A stretch of DNA of 64,000 nucleotides from Malus domestica. Its lineage: Eukaryota; Streptophyta; Magnoliopsida; Rosales; Rosaceae. The DNA lies in assembly GCF_042453785.1 (NCBI RefSeq), contig NC_091672.1, positions 501,001 to 565,000 on the forward strand, in the 5' to 3' direction. Shown here piece after piece: positions 47,562 through 58,508 of this stretch. Positions within the stretch are counted from its first letter, which is position 1. The number at the start of each line of letters is the position of its first letter. The notes under the pieces were generated by a model. It did no database searches. It was not told where the DNA came from and saw only the letters and a program-made list of their open reading frames with translations. The translations under genes and the position numbers were made by a program.

Positions 47562-47692
47562 CATTTTATTAATGTTGGGTTTTGAATTTGCAGATGATTC
47601 AGAGTGGCTTCTGGGTGTTTGTGGACATGGCCAGCGGGAAATACTTGTGGAGGAATTTTAAGGAGATGAACCAAGTCAAAGTAAAATGTTAG
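47147..47692 (+). CDS. Small membrane-anchored protein, 'methyltransferase-related' family
   Basis: There are two exons, 47147-47329 and 47594-47692, giving 93 aa. The N-terminus MCPLRFILVFFSAILAGYFA is a single hydrophobic segment (signal anchor). A variable, charged middle follows, then the conserved C-terminal motif SGFWVFVDMASGKYLWRN. Small plant proteins with this motif are annotated as methyltransferase-related (from memory, At5g18150-like) although no methyltransferase fold is visible in a protein this short. True function unknown. The intron carries a 62-bp CT tract. ATG choice is supported by the family-like MCPLR start. Confidence 0.8.
47497..47558. repeat. (CT)n microsatellite
   Basis: 62 bp of CT repeats in the single intron of the small membrane protein gene, about 35 bp before its acceptor. 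Confidence 0.95.
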
Positions 47693-48160
47693 TTGTTGAT
47701 TACCAAATTGTACAAGCATGCTTGTCTACTTTTTCCAATCGAGGGTATATAATTGTAAAACCGTGCAAATTAATCTTCTTGATTTTATTTTAATTTCTTC
47801 CTAATTTTTATCGTTTCACGGGCAAGGAGGTTGATGACATGTTAGAGGTTGATGATAAAAGCAAGCATATGGTGTCAGAAAGATGCGTACTCTTTAGTCT
47901 TCCTAGCATTACCCTTAGTCTTTTTACCAAAACAAAATACAGTATTGCTAGGTAATGAAGATTTAGTCCACAAAGATCGGTCCATACTCCGTCGTCTAAA
48001 TGATCCAACTGTTCATCTAAATCCGTTGCCAATAACCAGTTACACTACTGCCATGTATAACATATGTACAACATCATTCTTTAAATTAAACCAAGAAAAG
48101 AAAAAAAGGGAGAGAACGACATTTAAGCGTCACATTGGAGACGCAGCAGCAGCCTTTCTT
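47693..48160. other. 3' flanks of two convergent genes
   Basis: This spacer lies between the plus-strand small protein gene and the minus-strand J-protein gene. It should hold both 3' UTRs. Nothing else recognised. Confidence 0.45.
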
Positions 48161-48838
48161 TTAGTTCAAATCAACTTGTAGCTTAATAGACATGTACAGA
48201 AGCGTGAGCAGGGCACCTTGCGGGAGCGGTGCAAATTTTGCAAGATTGGAGCCGATCCACATGGCTACCACCACCAGAGCAACCATATTGCTGCTGGTTT
48301 TCCCACAAACCCAACTTGCAAACGACAGGCACAAAGTCAGCAAGATCCCGCCTCTACCACCCAAAACCCAAGCAATTACATAACCAATCTTGTATCCGGC
48401 ATCCAATTTCCTGTCAAACAAGGCCATCAGGCTGCTAAACGTGAGAGATAACCGAGATCCAAATGTCTGCAATAGAAACAGAGATACGAAGGCTGATCTA
48501 AGCACTTCACTGAAGGAACCTCTCTCTTGCTCTGGCTCTCCTTCTTCAGTTGCTCCATCAGTTTTACCATATGACGAACTCTCTTCATTAACATTATAAC
48601 GTTCCCAGTATCTCTCCCGTTGCATTCTCTGCCGTACTTCAGCCCACTTATAGATCCTTACCCCATCTTCAAATTCAGTGCTGTAGTTCCATTTTCCACT
48701 ATGTTGCCTACCAGTATCTTTTTGTAATCTAAGTTCCCGGTCATATTGAGCCCTCGTTGCTTCATTGGATAGAACCTGTTTATAGGTAACATGAAGGCGC
48801 TGTCATTGCGTTACTACACATGAATGAAACAGAAAATG

Positions 48839-48878
<40 letters not shown>

Positions 48879-51548
48879 AACAATAGGCTTATGGGTAACC
48901 AAAGTTATTAAGTTTGGTTTTATGTAAATACCATCCATTACAATAAAGATGTCAAAAATATAGAAAGGTCTTCTCAAAAGAACAAAAAGAGACTTCCAGT
49001 TTTACATTCATATGAAAGCATTAGTTGGTAAAAAGAAAACAAAAGAATCTACAACATGGTAGAAGTTGGGGGTGGGAAGAGAGATGATTGGCTGTAGAGG
49101 AGGAAATGGATTTCCTGAGAGAGAATATGAAGAGTAAAAGAAAAAAACTCACTGAAAGTTGAAATAAAATAGTTTCATCCTTGGTTCCTTAACTTATTAT
49201 TAACCTAGGTCCAACAACAAAGAGGCTTAGTTTATGATATTAGATTACATAGAAACAACGTCCCCTATTATGTATCAGTAATTACTCACCTCATACGCCT
49301 GACGGATGCTCTTGAACACCTCTCCAGCTTGAGAATCTTTGCTAACATCAGGATGATACTGCAACACATAGGCAAGAATACGTAAGTTCTTAATTGTGAG
49401 CCTCTGCCTCATAGAGTCTGTAAATTCTTTGACAACCAATTTCAGTGGGACCTCCTAACCACACAAATGCAGTAGGGGAGTAAAACAAGAATTATGGATA
49501 TATGCACGAATCAAAGTGCAATAGCATCATGCCAAACTAAGGATGTCCAGGGGTTCCTCAGGAGGTACCTCTCACCATTTGGGCCACATAAAAGCATGCC
49601 AGCAAGGAAATTATATACCAACACATACACACCCAGAGTCCATTATAGCATGTGCTTCAATAGCTATAAGCAATAAAGCATAAAAGAATAAACAAAAAAT
49701 ATTTGGTATATACTTGAACACAATCTTGCAACAGTTTTGCACTAAATCAGATGGAGCATATTTATTGCATGTTACTGTTTGACAAGACATCCATCGTTCA
49801 GCAATATAAGTTGAAGCAGACAATGGATACCTTCCAAAGGGTGTGGGTGTGTGTGAGTGACTGATTGTATATGCATATGCACGTGCTCATACAGTTTCCC
49901 TCATTGAATAATGGTTTATGAAAGAATTGAAAAACAAAACCATGACAGTAAAGATATATTATATTTCTCCCAAAAAAAATTCAAGTAATGAAGTTGGAAG
50001 TCTCCCGAAAAACTACTAACACAAGTTCCATACACGGCCCATACACTGAAAATCAATGTGAACAAGATTGCTGCACTTCTTTCTCCACCTTCTTCCTCAT
50101 AGGTGTAACATGGTACACAAGTCCCCTTCTTTCATTTATTTGCTATTCGATAAGGTAGCGTTTGGTTTATTGGAACAAACTTTGGAATGAGATGAACATT
50201 CCTGTCTACTTGCCAAAATGCCAAATAAACCAATGGCATCCATTACCAATTTTCAGTTCTCTTGTCTACTCTCTAACTCTCACTAAATTTCCGTCTATCA
50301 AATCTGAGTTCATTCCATTCCACAGGGATGAACTTGATACAAGGTTTGGACAAAAGGCTAAAAGAAATAGCCCAAATGCATTGATGCCTCACAACTCACA
50401 GTCATCCCACCAAACTAGAGTGTAGCCAGGTATCAATACCTGTCCTGCATCTCACGTAAAGGATATGAATATCCTTTCATCACTACACTGGCACACATCA
50501 ATATAAGACTCCATAGAAAACGCATAAAAAAGAACAAAAATATTAAATGAAATATATTTATTAAATGGTACAGTTCATTCCCTCACTACAAGGAAATAAA
50601 ACATATGTATGATTTATTTTCCTAACATGTCCGAATGCATCTCTGTATTTCAGCCTCCAAATATGATGCAGTTGAATGTTGTTGCTAAATCACGAGAACA
50701 TATTAACTGCCGAACTCTAGCAATTATAACCATGTTGACATACACTTGCAACCACGGTTGCAAGTTAATTTGATCAGTAAGGTTAATTTGATATACACAT
50801 CATCTGTAATCTCCGCCAATAGTAAATTTAATTTGATCACTAAAGTTAACTGTTATCACTAACATATCCAAAGATGAATTATTTTAGCATTCAAACATAA
50901 GGATTCGACGTGATCATGGAGTGCCGGCTGTCGACTACCTGACGCCCTCCCCCTCCTCCTTTATCCGGGCTTGGGACCGGCAATGTAAGCATTCAAACAT
51001 GCTTATATAAATTAATTCACCACCAGAACGTACACTTCTCCACTACAGATTCTCTGGAAATCGAAAACAGTAGCGCCACACAAACACGATAAAACTATCA
51101 ATCTCCACTAAAAAAGTAATGAATTATAATTTTCCCAGCTACAATGAACTGCTAAGGTACAGAATTTCAAAATTTTACACGGTCATTTCTAGGGCTTCTG
51201 AGGAGCAAACCTAAAAATGTAATTAAAGAGAAAGCAGAAGCTAAGGGACAAGTGAGTGAGCACCTTACGAGCGAGAAGGCGATAAGCCCTCTTGATATCG
51301 GCGGCGGTGGCATGGCGTGGGAGGCACAGCACCGCGTAGTGGGTCTGCTGGGCGTTGACCATGGCTCTTGGCGATGCCGATTGTGGGGTCCACCGGCGAG
51401 TACGGGTTCTGGCTCTTCTTCTGCGTTGAAAATGACACGGTGGCAGGGAAAACAAATGACTGAAATTTCCATAGAAGCCGCCGGCGCCGGGGCCGCCACT
51501 GCCACCGCTGATGGGGATGGGTCCCACCAGGAGCTGCTGCGCCACCAT
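48161..51548 (-). CDS. J-domain (DnaJ-like) protein, probably plastid membrane
   Basis: There are three exons: 51264-51548, 49290-49358 and 48161-48775. They give 322 aa. The N-terminal ~65 residues are rich in Ser/Arg/Pro, consistent with a transit peptide. The J domain spans exons 1-3: THYAVLCLPRHATAADIKRA, then YRLLARK, then YHPDV with the essential HPD, then SIRQAYEVLSNEATRAQYDR. The C-terminal half has two or more hydrophobic segments (IGYVIAWVLGG, NMVALVVVAMWIG). J proteins stimulate Hsp70 ATPase activity; the partner here is unknown. By gene order it matches At5g18140. Intron 1 splits the J domain just before HPD and is 1.9 kb. Intron 2 holds a 36-base A tract. Intact. Confidence 0.88.
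48841..48876. repeat. 36-base poly(A) tract
   Basis: Uninterrupted A run on the plus strand, in intron 2 of the J-protein gene (a T run in the sense strand, about 65 bases upstream of the acceptor). Confidence 0.95.
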
Positions 51549-51894
51549 ACTATCTTTCGTTCATGTATGTAATGTCCGCTCCGCTACCACGTACTGTCAG
51601 TCTTCACTTTCGGATTCATCTCATTTGTAAAATGACTATTGTACCCACCCGCAGTCAGTGGAGGAAATAAATAACAGATAGAACCGGTTACGGGTGCCCT
51701 TAACCTCACCCATATTAATATCTTTCTCTTAATTTTGTTCTAAGAAAAAAATATCTCTCTCTTAATCCATGTCAACTAGTAATAATATTCCCTTCCACTT
51801 TGAAAGTGAAAAGTTTTAAATTTAAATTTTTTTATTTGAATTTGATACCGATTCATTAGATGATAAATATATTCCCTTCCTTTTTGGGGAATAC
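51549..51894 (-). promoter_or_regulatory. Upstream region of the J-protein gene
   Basis: About 350 bp between the J-protein ATG and the lone LTR. It is expected to hold the 5' UTR and core promoter. No element is recognised clearly. Confidence 0.3.
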
Positions 51895-52282
51895 TGTTTG
51901 TACCATATTTAGGGCCTCTGTATTTAGACTTCGTATAAATATTCGGAAGACTCAAATGTAATTATGTAATAAATGAATGGGCAAATATGTAATAAGTGAG
52001 GAGCCATTATTCTATAAAAGGACTCCTCACTCTCCTCATTAGGGGGGTGAAGGTTTAGGCCATGGGAAGAGAGAAAACATCTCAGAGAGGTCAAACACAT
52101 AAAATAGGCTAGAGAGCACACTGCCTCTAGCCTTCTTGTATATTCACCATTCAGAGTGAAACAATATTAACATCAATGTGGACGTAGCCCAAACATTAGG
52201 GTGAACCACGATACATCTTGTGTTCATTACTTTCTTGCAGATTTATGTTGTTCCAAAACCCCTCCGATTTTGTGCATCAACA
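51895..52282 (+). mobile_element. Lone LTR related to the Tat-type LTR at 57919
   Basis: Begins TGTTTGTACCATA and ends GATTTTGTGCATCAACA, the same ends as the LTR at 57919-58400. It also shares GTGGACGTAGCC, GGGTGAACCACG and ACATCTTGTGTT blocks with it. A TATAAAAGG promoter box lies at about 52013-52021. It is 388 bp with no internal domain attached. The expected 5-bp duplication is not visible (AATAC versus TTGTA), so it may be a solo LTR with a lost duplication or a truncated remnant. Confidence 0.8.
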
Positions 52283-53636
52283 TTGTATATTCATTCAAAA
52301 ACAAAATTTCTATAAACAAATAGGTTGCGAGTTTTAAGCTAAACATATCAATGTTCAAGCTTTGTCAACTCTTTTATAGTCCTATTTGTAGTTTGGAAAT
52401 AACAAAACCTAGTAATTTTTTTTTAACAAATGATATTATCTACACTAAAGGAGATGAGTTGGGTTTAGCAATAATGTGGTTTAACTTTGTCATTGACGAA
52501 AGTCGAGCCCAAACATTTCGCTTTCATTTTAAATGCCCTAAATAATATATAAGTGACTTATATAACTCAAGTAATTAGAATATTTATATTTGTACACAAC
52601 TTTGGAAGAGTTGAAGCCTTCTAGGAGGTCACTCACGTCAGTGTATAGATGCCACGCCAGCAAAGGCAATGTCAAAAGGGGACCCACTACAACCGAGTAT
52701 ATTGACTTACATGGTCAACAGGTGTGTAAAGGTGAAATGCAACCACGTAGACCAGCAGTGGGCAATGGAGGAGGATGCGTCCAGATTCATTCTGAACCCC
52801 CCAAAATACCCAAAAAAGGCAAAGAGACCCAAAGGAGAAGCCTTGAAAACAGGGGCATGGTTTGCCCTTTCCGCTTTCATTTAACAACCCATCCCTCCCA
52901 AACCTCCTTCATCTTATTCTTCTTTCAGGCAAATAATCAAGCACCTGTCGGTCTGGTATTATTTTCTTTCTCATTCTCTATCTGTTTATCTGGGTTTTGG
53001 ATTGCCATTTGTTTGATGGCTCATGCTAAATTTATTGGTAGATTGTTATGCTCGTAATGTAGGCTTTGACAATTGAGTTATTGGGATCGTGTTCGTTTGT
53101 TGTTATTTTAATATGGATTTTGAAATCATCACAGATGTTAATGGTACATTGGGTTTGTTGATCTTAGACAATTCAATTTCTTCTGCAATTTTTTATTGCT
53201 TTTTAGTTTTCCTGTTTATTTGAAATCCAGAAATTGCATATTGGGGGGAGGGGGCGGCTATGGAGACGGGAGTTTTTAGATTGCATTGTGATCACTTGTG
53301 CTGTTAACGGTTTCTCTGTGACTGCGAGGCTGTGAGCTATGGAGGAAAACCAAAATGGTAATACGGGTTAATCATCGATATGGAGAAAGCAAACGGATTT
53401 TATGAAAATTATAGACAAGTGGGGAAGAAAACTTTTTGGTATTAGAGTATGACACAACTAATGTTGCTTACATCAACTTTCTTTTGCAAATAGCTAATCT
53501 TATCCTCATTGCAATTTAATTGTAGTTTATTAAGTGTTAGTAAGTTTTGGCCTCGTTGTAAATAATGAATTTTTGAGTACATTTTGTTTCCTTTCAATGA
53601 TTTTAGTGCTCTCAGTAGGACGGAACAGAGAAATAG
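52283..53636 (+). other. Upstream region and 5' UTR of the APS kinase gene
   Basis: It includes a GC-richer stretch (about 52620-52960) that could be the promoter and first leader exon. An acceptor-like CTCTCAG lies shortly before ATG 53637, suggesting a leader intron. The exact transcript start is not determined. Confidence 0.4.
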
Positions 53637-55928
53637 ATGTCTACTTTGAACAATTCAACAAATATATTTTGGCAAGAATGTCAGGTTGGGAAGGTTGATA
53701 GGCAGAAACTACTCAATCAAAAGGGATGTGTTGTATGGATTACTGGTCTCAGTGGATCAGGTTATTTTCTTAACTGACTTGCTTATCCCTTCTTTTATAG
53801 TTACATGAATCAATATATTTGTCATTAGCTTACATTTTTTTCTACACCTTCTCCTGTTGTGTTCTTTTTGTCCGAAGGAAACAAATTTTATCAGAGATAA
53901 CTGCATTTTGTTTTTGCCTGGCATGGCAACTTGCTAATATAATATCAGGCCATTATTTGGCATGGAAAATTCTCAGTGTTTATAAAATGAAAGTGTATGG
54001 ACTTAATATGTGTAAGCAGTTACTTCGGTCAATCCTGGTTGTGGCGTTGTCCGCACACTTGTAATTTATTGTTTCTTAAAAAAATCAGAAAATATATGAG
54101 ATCACACCGAAGGCTTCTTGGACTCACTCCAAGTCAACTAGCACTTCACACACATGAGGAAAGCTACAAGAAATTTGATTTTTTTTCCTCTTTCAATTCA
54201 CTCCAGTCTATGTATTCACGAAATGGCTTCTTGAACTCTTTTCTGGAATCAGGGAAAAGTACACTGGCATACTCATTAAGTAGAGAACTATACTCTAGGG
54301 GAAAGTTGTCATATGTCCTTGATGGAGATAACCTTCGGCATGGTCTGAACAAGGATCTTGGTTTCAAAGCCGAAGACCGAGCTGAAAATATACGCAGAGT
54401 TGGTACGTTATTCTTGGCAACAAACCATATTTTGGTAGAAAACATAGATTATATTGATCTCAGATAACACATAAGACATGTGAACCAATATAATATAGCC
54501 GACACCGAGAATGTTTATTTGATTTCATTTTTCCTTTGTGGGGCTAAACATACTCTGGCATCTTAATTATTTGTCTTTTTCAACTTGACCATAGTGTGAG
54601 ATGTCCATTACTTGGTAATATATAAGCTAATTAAATTTTTAATGTAGGGGAGGTAGCAAAACTGTTTGCAGATGCAGGATTGTTTAGTATTGCTAGCCTC
54701 ATATCTCCTTATAAGAAAGATCGGGATGCCTGCCGTGCATTGTTACCTGATGCAAACTTTATTGAGGCAAGACTCCATATGGTTCTTGTTCTTATAATCT
54801 GGTAAATGTGGCCCACCTATTTTAAACTACGAATATTGATTTTTATTTTGCATCCATGTTAACAGGTTTTCATGAACATGCCCCTAGAATTATGCGAGTC
54901 AAGAGATGCAAAAGGACTTTATAAGCTTGCACGTGCTGGAAAGATTAAAGGTGTGTTTTTGAAACATATGTTACTCCTATAATTTGTCCATTGGCATGGA
55001 CAGACTGTTGTTCTATGCCATATTTCGGAATGAAAGAGATAAAATTAATAAAAATAGATATAGAATCCCAATATGATTTTGTATCATGAGATGACATTAT
55101 AAGTTATTGCATGGAAGTCTTCTAATTCAGATGGGAGAAAGTCCATCCTCTTGGGTTTCCTTACCAGGAGAAAATGCCAGGCCTACCAGGAGGGCAACCT
55201 TTGATCTCCTTTATTCTGTTTCCCGTGTGCTATGTGTTATAAGTGCAAAGGGAACTTTATAATACTCAAATGGGTTATACAAATTGCACTTCAGGTTAGA
55301 GCGAGTTCCGAATTCTGATACTTATGGATTCCAAAGATAGCTTAGCTCGTTTGTCATGCATTATATAACTTGCACTTCAGTTGAATTGAGATTCTGCGTA
55401 CTTTTAGTGAAAAATTACGGCATAAAAAAAAAAAAAAAGAACAAAGAGATTGATGCAGAGTGTGATTCTGAGTGAAAATCATAAATCTGTAATGCTAAAC
55501 TCCTTTCTGAAGTTGTTAAGCGGTATGACAGAATTTGAAGATTCCTTAGTCTCCCTTTCTATTCAAATGACAGTCTTTTCTTTTTCTTTTGGTCAACCTT
55601 CCAGTAATAGTTTTTAATTGCAGGTTTTACTGGAATAGATGACCCTTATGAGCGACCAGAGAACTGCGAGGTATGTATTTGGTGGAGTATAAAAACTAAT
55701 GACCATGTCGGCATGTATCTTCTATTACACATTGTATAGTTTGGAGACATTATAAAATCACCGGTGTTCTTCTGGCGTTCCTTGTGTATGCAAATCAGAC
55801 TGAAAAATTTACCCTTCTTTTGTCAGATAGAAATAGGACAAGAAAATGGAGTTTGTCCCATGCCTGCAGCCATGGCAGGCCGAGTAGTGTCCTACTTGGA
55901 GGAGAAAGGATTTCTTCAAGTTCAGTGA
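53637..55928 (+). CDS. APK3: Adenylyl-sulfate (APS) kinase, cytosolic type
   Basis: There are six exons: 53637-53760, 54253-54402, 54648-54766, 54866-54950, 55624-55670 and 55827-55928. They give 208 aa. The start [20 protein letters not shown] lacks a transit peptide, as in Arabidopsis APK3 (cytosolic; length match from memory). The P-loop GLSGSGKST is split by intron 1. [15 protein letters not shown], the signature [14 protein letters not shown] and [12 protein letters not shown] are all present. The enzyme phosphorylates APS to PAPS, the sulfate donor for sulfotransferases. Intron 3 begins with GC rather than GT (ATTGAG/GCAAGA). Only this junction keeps the frame and the FIEVFMN sequence. 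Gene order matches At3g03900. Intact. Confidence 0.93.
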
Positions 55929-56328
55929 CTTGCCTCTGTTCAACTTACCCGTTGCATATCTGGCAATGCGTCACTTTGGAGTTAAGGATTTCATTCAAAA
56001 CAAAACATGATTGGTTTGATCAACCCTGCCGGCACTAAGGCCACCCGGACAATCTTTTGGTGCGTTATTGGGGTACTACTTGCTAGGAAGGAGTGCATAC
56101 TTTTGGTTAATATATTTTGTTTACAAGATTAATAGGTAATAGAGTGGTAGTTCCACCGTTTTGAATTAGCAAAACATTTATGTGGCTAATTCTGACAATT
56201 GTAATGGTATGAAGTTCCATGTTGGAGATTTTCATATGGCCTATTTTGTAGCATCTTAAACTTGTGCCCATTCATCGAATTTTGACCTTGGATTTACAAC
56301 GTAAGGATTATTCCTCCAATCTGTTAGC
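55929..56328. other. 3' flank of the APS kinase gene
   Basis: Expected 3' UTR. Candidate polyadenylation context (AT-rich, TTAATATATTTTG near 56108) but no single signal chosen. Confidence 0.4.
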
Positions 56329-56670
56329 CCTGGTTTGGTATTGAGGTGATTCTGAAAAAAGTTACTATCAAAAAAACAGTTGGGAGCTTTTTTATGTTTG
56401 GTAAACATTCAAGTTCAACTTTTTTTCACAGTTGTGGGTGAAAAAAAAAACCAAAAACTCAAAGCTGCAAAACGCAGCTTTGAAAAACCAGTTTTTTTTC
56501 ACATCTGTTTTACATAAAAGTTTATCAAACACTATAATACTGCTTTTTTTTTTTCAAAAGCACTTTTACAAAAAAAGTTTACCAAACATTCTGCTGCTTA
56601 TTCTCACAACACAACAGAAGCAGTTTTTTTTCAAAGCATAGCAATACCGCTATGCCAAACCAGCTCTTAG
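56329..56670. mobile_element. MITE with CTGGTTTGG termini
   Basis: The left end CTGGTTTGGTATTGAG is mirrored on the right by ATGCCAAACCAG. Internal blocks such as AAAAGCACTTTTAC and CAGCTTTGAAAAACCAG are self-complementary. The middle is rich in A and T tracts. The end motif is common in plant hAT-type MITEs (memory). Target duplication not clear. Confidence 0.7.
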
Positions 56671-57315
56671 TCTCCTGCCTGCATAGTCGATCATTGTATG
56701 AGTCTTTGACTCTCTGGTACGTATTATATGCAAGGATCTTTGAATCAAATCCTTTGGTTAAGTTTTGTTGAAAAGTGTTTCTCGGATTTTTTGAGCGCGT
56801 CAAGTGATGTGTATATGTTCCGTCACTAAATGAATATGTTTGATGCAATTTGATTGAGGATTGGTGGACTAATTTGGTGTGTGAAGTTAACTTATTAGAT
56901 TTTGAAATATGCAATTTTGGATGATAGATAATCGATAAGTGATACAGTGGTGATAAATAGGAGATGAACTTTAGATGGTAATTAAAAAATAAACTGATTG
57001 TATTTATGATAATTTGTTAATCATAATTGGAAGGACACGGTAAACTGATTATTTTTAAGAGAAAAACTTCAAATGATGATTAAACATCCTATTCCAACAA
57101 GAAACAAAATATTTAGAATGGTCTTTTCTAAAATGTATTTCTACGAGCTAAAAACAATTATAAATTTAGCATTTCTAAAGGCAATTTCAAACATGCCCAA
57201 AATTCTGATACCACTAGCTACTACGTATGTAGGTATTTCCTTTTGGTTGTGAAGTCAAGACGTGATTTCACAAACAGAATAAACATGTATTATTTACGGA
57301 AAACAATTCCATACG
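56671..57315. other. Intergenic, nothing recognised
   Basis: AT-rich spacer between MITEs. No gene or RNA gene recognised. Confidence 0.4.
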
Positions 57316-57465
57316 GATAATGCTAGGGAAATTAATTTCTTTAAAAACATGTTTGTTGATGATTGAATTATTAATTAAGTATTAGCTATCGTGTTTATTT
57401 TCTATTAGTAGCATATAATTTAGTTTACAAATTTGATCTAAAAGTTTGGCCTCCCTAGCATTATC
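57316..57465. mobile_element. MITE with perfect GATAATGCTAGGGA inverted repeats
   Basis: The 14-bp terminal inverted repeat is perfect (57316-57329 and 57452-57465). The total length is 150 bp. Interior is AT-rich and non-coding. It shares the ATGCTAGG core with the elements at 26644 and 45201. Confidence 0.85.
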
Positions 57466-57499
57466 TATTCCAGAGTATGTTTATTTATTTTTAGAGTAA

Positions 57500-57918
57500 A
57501 TTGTAGTAATAGTCCTTCAACTTTAATCAAATTGGAGTAATGATCATTCAACTAAAAATTCATCACCATTAATCCATCAACTCATCAAAATGTGTAGCTA
57601 TGGTAATTTTCATCAACTTCGTCAAATTTTGTCAAAATGAGTTATGTTAGAATGACCATTGCTACAATTTTGGGTCCCTCAACCTATCAAAACTTGCAGC
57701 TGTGGTCATTTTCGTCAATTTTGTCAAAATTTTGTCAAAACGAGTTATGTTGAAATGATCATTGGTACAATTTGGTCAAAGTTGAGGGACTATTGTTCGA
57801 ATTAGGTTAAAGTTGAGGGACCATTTCTCTAGTTGGATTAAAGTTGAGGGAACAATGGTAATTAATTTTTAGTTGATGGATCACAGCTGTATATTTTGAT
57901 GAGTTGATGGATCAATGA
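57500..57918. mobile_element. Foldback element with internal repeats
   Basis: The two ends pair: CCATCAACTCATCAAAAT on the left and ATTTTGATGAGTTGATGG on the right. TCCTTCAACTTTAATC-type blocks also recur in both orientations. Internal direct repeats of AAAGTTGAGGGA and TTTTGTCAAAA are present. Non-coding. Its right end abuts the LTR at 57919. Confidence 0.65.
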
Positions 57919-58400
57919 TGTTTGTACCATACTTGACCAATCCCGAAACTACTGAGCACCGGTCAACGTTATACCATCAAGGACCGAGAAGAGTTTCCCT
58001 TCAACCAGGAGGCCAATCACAATGCGACACATGTCGACATCAGAAGCCAATCACAACTCGACACGTGTCAATGTTAGAACAAAACTAGAAACTCTCCTCT
58101 ATAAATAGGGATCATTCTCCCACAATAATCTCTAATGTCATTTTGTACTAAACTATTCACTAGAACTCACAAAATGAGAGCTTGAACCTATGTATTTGTG
58201 TAAACCCTTCACAATTAATGAGAACTCCTCTACTCCGTGGACGTAGCCGATCTGGGTGAACCACGTACATCTTGTGTTTGCTTCCCTGTCCTTATTCATT
58301 TACGTACTTATCTTCACTAGTGATCGAAGCAACCAAGCGAAGGTCACAAACCTGACACTTTTTGTTGTATCAAAGTCCTCGCTGATTTTGTGCATCAACA
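57919..58400 (+). repeat. 5' LTR of the Tat-type element
   Basis: 482 bp, TGTTTGTACC to GTGCATCAACA. The ends agree with the lone LTR at 51895-52282. TATA box CTATAAATAGG at about 58099-58109. Exact left edge could be 57916 or 57919; the comparison favours 57919. Confidence 0.85.
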
Positions 58401-58508
58401 TTTGGCGCCGCCTGTGGGAAATCGACACTTATTCCCACTCTCTTCAGCTTTGTCAAGCTGGTTTCCACCAATCGTACACTTTCTTTTGGCCAAACATCTC
58501 TCTCCAAC

